A stretch of DNA of 7,716 nucleotides from Acidobacteriota bacterium (GCA_022571615.1 JACZXM010000126.1:1-7716); one strand, 5' to 3'. Positions 1 to 7,480 are shown, counted from the first letter of the stretch. The notes: generated by a model not told the origin, from the sequence alone. Numbers and translations are program-made.

Positions 1-471
1 TCGCGGCAGCCGGGGCGCGACGCCTGCGGAAAGCTCGCCCGCGTTGCTGAGCCGGTGGAGGCGCTGGTGAAGGAGAGCCTGTTCGCCGCACTCGATGGCG
101 TGGATCTCCGCGAGTATGTCGAGCAGTCCAACGGAGGTCATGAGGACGAGCTAGTCGCTGCGATCCGCACAGACGAGGCGTCGTTGGAGGAGCTGAGTAA
201 AGACTTCTATAGCGCCAAGCTGATCACCCGTCCCGAGTTCTTCGCCGCCAGAGACACGATCACCGGACGTCTAGACGGGCACCGGCGGCAGGTGGCCCAG
301 GCCAACGGCCACGGCCTGTTAAATAGCCTCCTCGGCGCCGGGCAGGCCGTGCGCGAGCAGTGGGGCGAACGCGGCCTGGACTGGCAGCGGGCGGTAGTAG
401 GCGCCCTCATCGACTACGTCACCATCATGCCGGCGGTGAAGGGAAGGATCGCCTTCGACCCGGAGCTGGTG
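1..471 (+). other. Serine recombinase C-terminal segment (zinc-ribbon end, coiled coil, terminal motif)
   Basis: Translated in the frame of the chimeric ORF, this stretch reads like the end of a phage- or ICE-type serine recombinase. An ACGKLARVAEPVEALV segment begins at base 22 and matches the last zinc-ribbon cysteine and the exit from that domain. An acidic, Leu-rich coiled-coil-like stretch follows, including LITRPEFFAARD (about bases 223-258). Then come LLGAGQAVREQW, QRAVVGALIDYVTIMPAVKG and the closing FDPELV. In the family this order follows the N-terminal catalytic domain, which would lie left of the window. Codon use is less GC-extreme than downstream: by hand count about 24 of 133 codons end in A or T (including TTA, AGA, AAA, two CTA and two GTA), against about 12 of 132 in the next stretch. 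That supports a separate origin. The assignment rests on remembered family patterns, not a search. Confidence 0.82.
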
Positions 472-1332
472 AGCACCACGCCGGCGACGTTTCGCGACCA
501 GATGGAGTACGTGGCCCGTCACTTCGATCCGATCACCTTCGTCGATTTGCTGGCGGCGCTCGACGACGTTCGGCCGCTGCCGCCGCGGCCGCTGATCGTG
601 ACCTTCGACGACGGCTACCGGGACAACTACACCGAGGCGTTCCCGATACTGCGCCAGATCGGCGTGCCCGCGACCTTCTTCGTCTGCACCGGGAGCATCG
701 GAGGCGACCAACCGTTCTGGTACGACCGCATCGCGTACGCGCTGTTCCGCGCCCAGCAGGGCGAGCTGGTGCTTCCGGGCTCGGGACGCCGTTTCCAAGT
801 CGGCGACCTGTCCTCGCGCCGCGCCGCCGCCTGGGAGATGGTCGAGGTGCTCAAGTCGATGCCGGATCGTGAACGGCTGCGCTCCCTGGAGCAACTGGGC
901 CGGCGACTTGACTTGGAGGTGCGCCCCGCCGACCGGCACCTGGGTGATCCGATGAGCTGGGCGCAGGTGGGGGAGATGAGCGCCGCGGGAATGGAGATCG
1001 CCTCCCATACCGTGACCCATCCGGTGCTCTCGCAGCTCGATGACTCGGCGCTGCAGTACGAGCTCGTTGAATCGCGGCGGCAGCTGGAAGCCGCGCTCGG
1101 CTCCAGCGTGCCGGTGCTCTCGTATCCGTTTGGCAGCCCGAGCGATTACGACGCCCGGGTGATGGCGGCCACCCGCGATGCCGGCTACCGGCTCGCGGCC
1201 TCGTACGTCGCCGGCCGCAACGATCCGCGTGTCGCCGATCGCTTCGAGCTCCGCCGCTTGCACATCGAGCGCTACACCTCGATGTCGCTGTTCGCTTCGA
1301 TGCTGGCCGTACCCCAGCTGTTTGCCAGCTAG
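1..1332 (+). CDS. Chimeric ORF: serine recombinase C-terminus fused to polysaccharide deacetylase (5' partial)
   Basis: The frame has no stop back to base 1, and recombinase-like sequence continues upstream of the first start codon (GTG at 55), so the true start is probably outside the window. Numbering from that GTG, residues 1-~139 resemble a large serine recombinase C-terminus. Residues ~134-425 are a carbohydrate esterase 4 (NodB-like) domain, which in this family removes N- or O-acetyl groups from polysaccharides using a divalent metal. Visible motifs are TFDDGY at 183-188 (presumed base D185, metal ligand D186), PATFF at 205-209, SHTVTH at 317-322 (metal ligands H318, H322) and SYPFGS at 356-361. 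The N-terminal strand with the usual YHR motif of this deacetylase group is missing, apparently replaced by recombinase sequence. I saw no internal start with a good ribosome site near the junction. The stop lies 9 bases before the GT2 gene, so the deacetylase half belongs to the EPS operon. Deacetylase identity is near certain; whether the fused protein exists or works is not. Confidence 0.88.
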   Translation, partial: SRQPGRDACGKLARVAEPVEALVKESLFAALDGVDLREYVEQSNGGHEDELVAAIRTDEASLEELSKDFYSAKLITRPEFFAARDTITGRLDGHRRQVAQANGHGLLNSLLGAGQAVREQWGERGLDWQRAVVGALIDYVTIMPAVKGRIAFDPELVSTTPATFRDQMEYVARHFDPITFVDLLAALDDVRPLPPRPLIVTFDDGYRDNYTEAFPILRQIGVPATFFVCTGSIGGDQPFWYDRIAYALFRAQQGELVLPGSGRRFQVGDLSSRRAAAWEMVEVLKSMPDRERLRSLEQLGRRLDLEVRPADRHLGDPMSWAQVGEMSAAGMEIASHTVTHPVLSQLDDSALQYELVESRRQLEAALGSSVPVLSYPFGSPSDYDARVMAATRDAGYRLAASYVAGRNDPRVADRFELRRLHIERYTSMSLFASMLAVPQLFAS

Positions 1333-1335
1333 GAG
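1331..1335 (+). promoter_or_regulatory. Ribosome binding site for the GT2 gene
   Basis: AGGAG overlaps the TAG stop of the deacetylase ORF and sits 6 bases before the ATG at 1342. This fixes the GT2 start and suggests coupled translation of the two genes. Confidence 0.7.
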
Positions 1336-1341
1336 AGTCGC

Positions 1342-2493
1342 ATGCTCGAGTTCTTGCTCCTGTTGTCGGCCGGCTTGGTGGTGTTTCACTTCGCCATCTA
1401 TCCGCTGATCGTGTGGTCGCTCGCCCGTTGTCGCCGCTCCCGGGCGGAGCGTCTGGACGAGCCGGCGCAGCTGCCGCACGTGTCGTTGATCATTGCCGCC
1501 TACAACGAGCAGCAGGTCATCGCCTCCAAGATCGCCAACTCGCTGGCGCTCGATTACCCGGCCGACCGACTCGAGATCATCGTCGTTTCGGACGGCTCCG
1601 ACGACCGCACCCACGAGATCGCCAGCTCCTGGGCCGAGCTCGGCGTGGTGGCGATGCACGAGCCTCAGCGGCGCGGCAAGTCGGCGGCGCTCAACCGCGC
1701 GGTGGAGCGCGCCCGCGGTGAGATCGTGGTGTTTTCCGACGCCAACAACGACTTCAGCCGCGGTGCGCTGCGGGCGCTGGTGCGGCACTTCGGGGATCCG
1801 GTCGTCGGCGGAGTCTGTGGGCGCAAATGCATCTGCTCGGCCGACGATCGTGAGTCCAGTGTCGGCGACTCGCTGTACTGGCGCTACGAATCGGCGATCA
1901 AGATCGCCGAGAGCGATCTGGGGATCATGACCACGGCCGACGGCGAGATCTTCGCCATCCGGCGCCGTCTGTACGAGCCCATCCCGCCGCACGTCATCAA
2001 CGACGACGCCGAGATCACGTTCGCGATGGTGCGCGCTGGGCTCCGCATCGTGTACGAGCCCGAGGCGGTATCGACCGAGCTGGCATCGCTGACCCTGGAG
2101 GAGGATTTCCGCGTCAAGGTGCGCATGATCGCCGGCGGGTTCCAGAGTATGCAGCTGCACTGGCGCGCGCTGCTGCCGCCGCGCTCGGCCTTCGCCTGGG
2201 CGTTCCTGTCGCACAAGCTGCTGCGCTGGTCGATTCCCCTGCTGCTGGCGGTGGTGCTGGGCTGTTCGTTGGCGCTGTGGCGGCAGCCGGCGGTGGCGGT
2301 ACTGCTGATGGCGCAGGTTGCCTTCTACGGCGTCGGGCTCCTGGGATGGGTGACGCGCAACCGGGTGCGGTTGCCGGCCTGGAAGTACGTGCCGCTGTAT
2401 TTCGGTCTGATGAACATCGCCGCTCTCGTCGGTCTGCGGCGGTTTCTTGCCGGCGATGGCATCACGGCAATCTGGCACAAGGCGGTGCGATGA
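1342..2493 (+). CDS. Membrane glycosyltransferase, family 2 (processive-like)
   Basis: The 383-residue protein has an N-terminal membrane segment (about 3-27), a cytosolic GT-A domain (about 45-280) and roughly three C-terminal membrane segments (about 287-311, 317-338, 346-366). Nucleotide-sugar motifs are clear: AAYNE at 52-56, SDGSDD at 83-88, the metal-binding SDAN at 132-135, TADG at 198-201 and NDDAE at 220-224, where D222 is the likely catalytic base. The region RVKVRMIAGGFQ (257-268) sits where processive GT2 enzymes of the cellulose, hyaluronan and poly-GlcNAc synthase type carry Q(Q/R)xRW, but it is not a canonical copy. The enzyme should add, and perhaps polymerise, sugars from a nucleotide donor at the inner membrane face. 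The donor sugar cannot be read from sequence. Pairing with a deacetylase recalls PgaC/PgaB or IcaA/IcaB poly-GlcNAc systems, but that is analogy only. It overlaps the next gene by ATGA. A small Cys cluster (C159, C163, C165) follows the DAN motif. Confidence 0.93.
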   Translation: MLEFLLLLSAGLVVFHFAIYPLIVWSLARCRRSRAERLDEPAQLPHVSLIIAAYNEQQVIASKIANSLALDYPADRLEIIVVSDGSDDRTHEIASSWAELGVVAMHEPQRRGKSAALNRAVERARGEIVVFSDANNDFSRGALRALVRHFGDPVVGGVCGRKCICSADDRESSVGDSLYWRYESAIKIAESDLGIMTTADGEIFAIRRRLYEPIPPHVINDDAEITFAMVRAGLRIVYEPEAVSTELASLTLEEDFRVKVRMIAGGFQSMQLHWRALLPPRSAFAWAFLSHKLLRWSIPLLLAVVLGCSLALWRQPAVAVLLMAQVAFYGVGLLGWVTRNRVRLPAWKYVPLYFGLMNIAALVGLRRFLAGDGITAIWHKAVR

Positions 2494-3548
2494 GTCGAAA
2501 CGTCCACATCTGGCTGCCGGAGTACGTACGACGGAGCTGGCAACGGCGAACAACGGGCCGCCGAGCCCCGGTACAGGACGTGTACGTCTGTGTCGCCGAC
2601 CACTACGAGCCCTATTGGGGCGGCGCCGATGCCCCGACGGCCCGCCGCCGAGTGGAACGCTGGTGCCGCGAGCTCCCGTTGCAGGCAGGCCGGCATCGCG
2701 ACAGCGACGGACGCCATCCGCAACACACGTTCTTTTACCCGGCCGAGGAGTACGACGAGCGAATCCTCGACTCGCTCGCAGACCTGTGCCGGGCCGGCTT
2801 CGGCGACGTGGAGCTGCACCTGCACCACGACAACGACACCGCTGAGCAGCTGGAGCGAACCCTGGTGGGGTTCAAGCGCACGCTGCACGATCGCCATGGG
2901 CTGTTGCGCACCGATCCGCACACGGGACAGATCGTGTACGCGTTCATCCACGGCAACTGGGCGCTCGATAACTCGGGGCCCGACGGCCGCTGGTGCGGGG
3001 TCGACAACGAGATCGAAGTGCTGGCTCGCACCGGCTGCCGGGTCGACATGACCCTGCCGTCGGCGCCCAGCCCGACCCAGACCCGCAAGATCAACTCCAT
3101 CTACTTCGCCCGCGGACGGCCCCGCCAGCGCAAGGCCCACGACGGTGGCCGCGACGTCGCCGTCGGCACCTGGGGAGATCCCCATGAGCTGCTGCTGATC
3201 CAGGGGCCGCTAATGCTCAACTGGGAGCGCCGCAAGGGCGGACTGCTGCCCCACATCGAGAACGGCGAGCTTTCGGCCGACAACCCACCGACCGCCGATA
3301 GGGTGCGGCTGTGGGGTCAGAGCGGGATCGGCGTACAGGGTGCCGAGCGACACCTGTTCGTCAAGGTCCATACCCACGGGGCGCAGGAGGCGACGATGGA
3401 GATGCTGCTTCAAGGTGGCCTGGACCGGATGTGGAGCGAGCTCGAATCCCAGTTCCGGGATGCTCCGGGCTGCCGGCTGCACTATGTGAGCGCCTGGGAG
3501 ATGTACTGCAAGGTGCGCCAGTTGGCGCTGCAGGAACGAGCCGCCTAA
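2490..3548 (+). CDS. Conserved-type protein of unknown function in an EPS cluster; possible distant deacetylase-like barrel
   Basis: I do not recognise a named function. The start is the ATG that overlaps the GT2 stop (ATGA) with AAGG 7 bases upstream, giving 352 residues; the frame runs further upstream but only inside the GT2 gene. No signal peptide or membrane segment is visible, so it is probably cytosolic. The protein is rich in polar motifs typical of an active site: ADHYEP at 36-41, HTFFYP at 79-84, ELHLHHDND at 108-116, FIHGNWALDN at 152-161, TLPSAPS at 188-194, KINSIYF at 200-206, IQGPL at 237-241 and KVHTHGA at 292-298. The order of a strand ending in Asp-His, then TFFYP, then an ELHxHHD cluster loosely echoes the CE4 order (TFDDG, ATFF, HxxxH), so a metal-dependent carbohydrate-active barrel is my best guess, held weakly. 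It resembles hypothetical proteins I recall beside EPS glycosyltransferases. Tight coupling to genes on both sides argues for a role in the same glycan pathway. Confidence 0.87.
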   Translation: MSRNVHIWLPEYVRRSWQRRTTGRRAPVQDVYVCVADHYEPYWGGADAPTARRRVERWCRELPLQAGRHRDSDGRHPQHTFFYPAEEYDERILDSLADLCRAGFGDVELHLHHDNDTAEQLERTLVGFKRTLHDRHGLLRTDPHTGQIVYAFIHGNWALDNSGPDGRWCGVDNEIEVLARTGCRVDMTLPSAPSPTQTRKINSIYFARGRPRQRKAHDGGRDVAVGTWGDPHELLLIQGPLMLNWERRKGGLLPHIENGELSADNPPTADRVRLWGQSGIGVQGAERHLFVKVHTHGAQEATMEMLLQGGLDRMWSELESQFRDAPGCRLHYVSAWEMYCKVRQLALQERAA

Positions 3549-5998
3549 TGCGCATGCGCCCGCACGTTCTCCACCTGATCGAATCGCTCGAGCACGGCGG
3601 CGCCGAGCGCGTTGTCGTCGATCTTGCCAACCAGCAGCGGCAGGAAGGGTTCGAGGTTACCGTGTGCTGCCTCAAGCGCCGGGGCGAGCTATTTGCCAAG
3701 CTCGATGACGGCGTGCAGGCGTTCTGCCTCCACAAGCGCGAGGGCAGCGACGTGGCCGCGATCTGGCGACTCGTGCGGTTGATCCGGCGTCGCGGTGTGG
3801 AGCTGGTTCATACGCACGCCTGGGGGGTGTACCTGGACGGAGGGATCGCGGCCCGGGTCGGCGGCGCCCAGGCGCTGCTGCATACTGCGCACGGGCCCTA
3901 TCCCTCTCCCGGTGCCGGCCGGCTTGGTCGCTTCAAGGCTGCTGCTCGGCGGTTCCTGGAGCATCGCCTGGCAGCACGCACCCATCGCCTGGTGGCGGTA
4001 TCGGAGTCGATCGCCTGTACGCTCCGCGAGCAGTTGCGCTTTCCCCCTGACAAGGTGACGACCGTCCACAACGGAATCGCCGCGCTCGATCCGCCGCGTG
4101 CGAAGCGCTCAGAACCGGCATCGGATCGGGTGCGCATCGTGACCGTCGGCCGGCTGGCGCCGATCAAGAACCAGGCCATGATGATCGAGGCCCTCGCCCG
4201 GCTGGCGCCACGTTGCCCGAACCTGGAGCTTGTGCTGGTGGGCGATGGTCCGGAGCGAGCGGCGCTTGGAGACCTGGCGACACAGCTGAGGATCGCCGAC
4301 CGCGTCGAGCTGCCGGGCTTTGAGGACGATGTCGCCGCGGTGTTGGCCAGCGCCGACATCTTTCTGCTGACCTCCCGGCACGAGGGCATCTCGATCGCTC
4401 TGCTGGAGGCCATGCGGGCCGAATTGCCGGTGATCGCCACGCGGGTCGGGGGCGTACCCGAGACCGTCGTCGATGGCCTCAGTGGAGTGCTGATCGAGCC
4501 CGGTGACGTCGGGGCGTTGAGCGGGGCGATCGAGCTGCTGGCCCTCTCGGAGGGTAAGCGGCAGCGCCTCGGCCAGAATGCCGGCCGCCGGATTCGCGAG
4601 CGCTTCTCGAGCACAGCGATGTCGCTCGGGTACGCCAACCTGTACCGGGAGGCGCTAGCCGGCGCTTCTCAACGGAGTGCTACTGCGGATGCGGAAAGGG
4701 TCGCGGGTCGCGAGCGTCCTCAACTGGTTACCATGCCCGGTGGCCCCGTTGCGGCCGTTGCGGGCGCTCGGCCGCTGAGGATTCTCTACCACCACCGCAC
4801 CCAGGGGCGCGGTGCCGAGGGCGTGCACATCGCCAGTATCGTGCGCGAGCTCGAAGCCCTCGGACACGCGGTGACGCTGGTCTCGCCCGCCGGGATCGAC
4901 CCGCTGGCGACGGCGGGATTCGCCCCGGTCGACAAAGCTGAGGTCAGCGCCCGCGGCGTCGTGGCGTTCTGGAAAGCCGTCAGTCGCAGGCTGCCGGGCT
5001 GGCTGTTTGAGCTCTCCGAGATCGCCTACAACGTCCTTACCTGGTGGCGCTTGCGCCGGGTGCTGGGGCAGCAGCAGTTCGATCTGTTCTACGAGCGCTA
5101 TGCCTTCTACCTGGTCGCGGGGGCCTGGATGGCCCGGCGCTGCGGCATACCGTTCGTGCTCGAGGCCAACGAGGTGAGCGGCATCCCGGAGCGCGCTCGG
5201 GCGCAGTCGTTCCCGCGGCTGTGCGGCGCCTTCGAGCGCTTTCTCTTCCGCCGCTGCACCGCGGTGTTGACGGTCTCGTCGTATCTGCGGCGGCTGGCGC
5301 TGCGGCAGGGGATCGCGCCCGAGAGGGTGCGGGTGGTGCCCAACGCCATTGATGCCGGATCGCTTCGGCCGGTGGCGCGGTGTCCCGACTTGGTGGCCCG
5401 GTACGGGTTGGTCGGGCGCACGGTCATGGGATTTGCGGGATGGTTCGACCACTGGGACCGTCTCGACCTGCTGATTCGGGCTCTGGCTCGGCTGCGGCCC
5501 GAGCATCCGGAGTCGGCGGTGCTGCTGATCGGCGACGGTCCGTCGCTGGGGCCAGCGCGCGAGAGAGTCCGCGAGCTCGGGCTCGACGGCGACGTGGTGA
5601 TGTGTGGCGCGGTGGAGCGCGAGCACATCCATGACCACCTGGCGCTGCTGGATATCGCCGTTCTGCCGCATTCCAACCGCTTCGGGTCGCCGGTGGTGAT
5701 GTTCGAGTTCATGGCTCGCCGGGTGCCGATCGTGGCGCCGCGGCTGGAGCCGATCGAAGACGTGCTGCAGGATGGCGTCAGCGCGCTGTTGTTCGAGCCG
5801 CTGGACGAGGACGGGCTGGTGCAGGCCCTGGACCGCTACCTCCGATCGTCGCGGCTGCGGGCGCACGTGGCCGAGGCTGCCTATCGGGTGTTGATCACCG
5901 AGCATACCTGGCGGCGCAACGCCCAGCGGGCGATCGAGGCGGCGGGGTTAATGGGCGCTGAGGTGGGAGTCGAGGAGGACTTGCGCCGTGTGGGTTAG
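3548..5998 (+). CDS. Tandem double glycosyltransferase, family 4 + family 4
   Basis: The 816-residue protein starts at the ATG in TAATG, sharing one base with the previous stop; AGGAA at 3532-3536 is a weak ribosome site 11 bases upstream. An in-frame ATG at 3554 is a less likely start. Module 1 (about 5-372) is a GT-B family 4 enzyme: GGAER at 17-21 in the acceptor lobe, HTHAWG at 88-93, VGRLAPIKN at 200-208 with donor-binding R202 and K207, and the EX7E pair E279/E287 in HEGISIALLEAM. Its opening resembles sugar transferases associated with PEP-CTERM/exosortase EPS loci. A low-complexity linker of about 40 residues (371-408) leads to module 2 (about 409-800), with a Gly-containing first loop (HHRTQGRGAEG), VSSYLRR, VPNAID at 598-603, IGDGP and FGSPVVMFEFMA at 712-723. 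Module 2 lacks the first Glu of EX7E, as do some GT4 enzymes with a GSPxKxFEYMA-type motif. The fused enzyme could add two consecutive sugars. It is probably cytosolic or membrane-peripheral; donors are unknown. Confidence 0.92.
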   Translation: MRMRPHVLHLIESLEHGGAERVVVDLANQQRQEGFEVTVCCLKRRGELFAKLDDGVQAFCLHKREGSDVAAIWRLVRLIRRRGVELVHTHAWGVYLDGGIAARVGGAQALLHTAHGPYPSPGAGRLGRFKAAARRFLEHRLAARTHRLVAVSESIACTLREQLRFPPDKVTTVHNGIAALDPPRAKRSEPASDRVRIVTVGRLAPIKNQAMMIEALARLAPRCPNLELVLVGDGPERAALGDLATQLRIADRVELPGFEDDVAAVLASADIFLLTSRHEGISIALLEAMRAELPVIATRVGGVPETVVDGLSGVLIEPGDVGALSGAIELLALSEGKRQRLGQNAGRRIRERFSSTAMSLGYANLYREALAGASQRSATADAERVAGRERPQLVTMPGGPVAAVAGARPLRILYHHRTQGRGAEGVHIASIVRELEALGHAVTLVSPAGIDPLATAGFAPVDKAEVSARGVVAFWKAVSRRLPGWLFELSEIAYNVLTWWRLRRVLGQQQFDLFYERYAFYLVAGAWMARRCGIPFVLEANEVSGIPERARAQSFPRLCGAFERFLFRRCTAVLTVSSYLRRLALRQGIAPERVRVVPNAIDAGSLRPVARCPDLVARYGLVGRTVMGFAGWFDHWDRLDLLIRALARLRPEHPESAVLLIGDGPSLGPARERVRELGLDGDVVMCGAVEREHIHDHLALLDIAVLPHSNRFGSPVVMFEFMARRVPIVAPRLEPIEDVLQDGVSALLFEPLDEDGLVQALDRYLRSSRLRAHVAEAAYRVLITEHTWRRNAQRAIEAAGLMGAEVGVEEDLRRVG
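5973..5978 (+). promoter_or_regulatory. Strong ribosome binding site for the beta-helix gene
   Basis: A perfect AGGAGG lies inside the end of the double-glycosyltransferase gene, 9 bases before the GTG at 5988. It decides the GTG start, which gives a complete signal peptide, and it implies that the last codons of the upstream gene also carry the initiation signal. Confidence 0.75.
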
Positions 5999-7337
5999 GA
6001 ATCTAGCAACCCGTCGCAGAAGTGGCGCCGGATTGGTGCTCGCGGCGTTGTCGATGGGCGCCACATCGGCTTCGGGGGCCGCACCGGCAGGCCTTGCCGG
6101 CCGCGCGGGCCAGGAGGCAGCGGAGGAGATCGCCGCGTTGTGCGGCCGCCGGGACGTGGTGTGCGTCGACGACACCCCGGGGCCCGGGCAGGAGGTGTCC
6201 TCGATCCAGCTGGCCGTCGATGGCGCCGGCCCGGGCTTCACCGTGCTGGTGTTCGACGGTGAGTACGACGGCTTCCGCATTCGTCATGGCGGCGCCCCCG
6301 GGTCGCCGTTGCGCATTGCGGCGGTGGGCCGCTCGGCGATCGTCGTGGGTGACGAACCGGTCGAGGGCGAGGACAGCATCTACATCCAGAACGCCAGCTA
6401 CGTCACCCTCGAGGGTTTGGTAATCGAGCGGCGCGGGCGCTGGGGTTACGGGATCGGAGCCCACGACGCGCTGCCGACCGACCCGATGCGTGGTCTGGTG
6501 ATTCGCAACAACGTCGTCAGCGGGGCGGGATCGACCAACATCTATCTGTCGCAGGTCGCCGATTCCGTGATTGAAGGCAACGTCGCCCACGGCTCACTCG
6601 ACAGCCACGGCATCTACCTGGCGAACGCCGGCTCCGACAACACCGTACTGCGCGGCAACAACTGCTACGACAACGCGGTCAACGGCATCCACTTCAACGG
6701 CGACCAGGCCGAGACCGGTGATGGCCTGCAGTCGGGGCTGCTGGTGGAGGGCAACATCATCCATCACAACCGCGCCAACGGCCTGAACATGGATGGGGTG
6801 CAGCACTCCGTCGTGCGCAACAACCTGGTGTTCGCCAACGGCCGGCACGGGCTGCGTGCCTACGCCATCGATGCCGCCGATGGTCCACGCCAGCTGGCGA
6901 TCATCAACAACACCTTTGTCGGCAACGCGAACTGGGCGGTGAAGCTGACCGAAGACGGCGGTCGGCACACGGTGTTCAACAACATTTTGTTGTCGGCGGA
7001 AGGTAGCCTGGTCGCCGACCACCCGCTGCTGACGTCGGATCACAACATCGTCGTCGACGGCTTCTCGATCGACGGCGAGCGCACGGTGATGGGCCTGGCT
7101 CGGTGGCAGGCGGCCGGCTTCGATCGCCACTCGCGGGTGGCCTCCGCCTCGGAGTTGTTTCGCGCCCCAGGCCGGGACGATTTTCGCCTCGCGCCACGAT
7201 CGCCCGCAATCGATTTCGGCGTCTTCATTCTCGCCGGCCAGCTGGCGCCAGAGGTCGACCTCGCCGGCCAGGAGCGGCCGCAAGCCTCTGTTTACGACGC
7301 CGGTGCGTTCGAGGCCGATCGCGGCTCTGACAGCTGA
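5988..7337 (+). CDS. Secreted right-handed parallel beta-helix protein
   Basis: The GTG start, overlapping the upstream gene by 11 bases, is supported by AGGAGG and gives 449 residues. The N-terminus is a Sec signal: basic RNLATRRR (4-11), hydrophobic core about 14-28, and Ala-rich cleavage sites near residues 29-34. A CX6CVD motif (C52, C59, followed by DDTPGPG) begins the mature domain and could form a disulfide. From about residue 85 to 340 there are repeated helix rungs of the PbH1 type: VTLEGLVIERR, RGLVIRNNVVSG, ADSVIEGNVAHG, NTVLRGNNCYDN, SGLLVEGNIIHHN, HSVVRNNLVFAN and LAIINNTFVGN. The Asn-rich turns are typical. The C-terminus has the SPAIDFG...DLAGQERP...DAGAFE ending common in full-length proteins of this type, so it seems complete. 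The fold occurs in polysaccharide lyases, hydrolases, C5-epimerases and binding proteins; the active site is not identifiable by eye. Its place at the end of the EPS operon suggests it acts on the exported polymer. Confidence 0.9.
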   Translation: MWVRNLATRRRSGAGLVLAALSMGATSASGAAPAGLAGRAGQEAAEEIAALCGRRDVVCVDDTPGPGQEVSSIQLAVDGAGPGFTVLVFDGEYDGFRIRHGGAPGSPLRIAAVGRSAIVVGDEPVEGEDSIYIQNASYVTLEGLVIERRGRWGYGIGAHDALPTDPMRGLVIRNNVVSGAGSTNIYLSQVADSVIEGNVAHGSLDSHGIYLANAGSDNTVLRGNNCYDNAVNGIHFNGDQAETGDGLQSGLLVEGNIIHHNRANGLNMDGVQHSVVRNNLVFANGRHGLRAYAIDAADGPRQLAIINNTFVGNANWAVKLTEDGGRHTVFNNILLSAEGSLVADHPLLTSDHNIVVDGFSIDGERTVMGLARWQAAGFDRHSRVASASELFRAPGRDDFRLAPRSPAIDFGVFILAGQLAPEVDLAGQERPQASVYDAGAFEADRGSDS

Positions 7338-7476
7338 GCACGGCGCCGTCGGGTCTTGCCCATGGCGACGGTCTCCCGGTCCCACGACGGTCGGCATCGC
7401 GGGGCAGTTTGGGCTTCGGGATGAGGTGTCGCGCGCGGTACCTTTCCCCTTGAGCGCCCGCAGTTTCTCCAGCCGC

Positions 7477-7480
7477 AGGA
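7477..7480 (+). promoter_or_regulatory. Ribosome binding site deciding the start of the last gene
   Basis: AGGA lies 9 bases before the ATG at 7490. The alternative in-frame ATG at 7481 directly abuts this site and would leave no spacing, so 7490 is the better start. An in-frame TGA at 7451-7453 limits any longer version. Confidence 0.5.

Noticed and set aside
427..504. Internal starts (ATG 427, GTG 469, ATG 502) that would express the deacetylase without the recombinase part
   Set aside because: None has a convincing ribosome site at normal spacing, and all would still lack the deacetylase's first strand.
319..2553. A 744-codon open frame on the minus strand
   Set aside because: It lies opposite the deacetylase and GT2 genes, is Arg/His/Gln-rich with no recognisable domain, and is the expected antisense artefact of GC-rich coding sequence.
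2325..3185. A 286-codon minus-strand frame opposite the unknown-function gene
   Set aside because: It has no domain, signal or plausible ribosome site, and the + strand gene here has coherent motifs and coupled spacing.
4655..5905. A 416-codon minus-strand frame opposite the second GT4 module
   Set aside because: Its composition (Gln/His/Arg/Pro) is typical of antisense translation of GC-rich genes, and the + strand shows clear GT4 motifs.
7346..7371. Inverted repeat CCGTCG...CGACGG after the beta-helix gene, as a possible terminator
   Set aside because: The stem is only 6 bp with a 14-base loop and no T-run follows; a further CGACGG copy at 7385-7390 suggests chance in GC-rich sequence.
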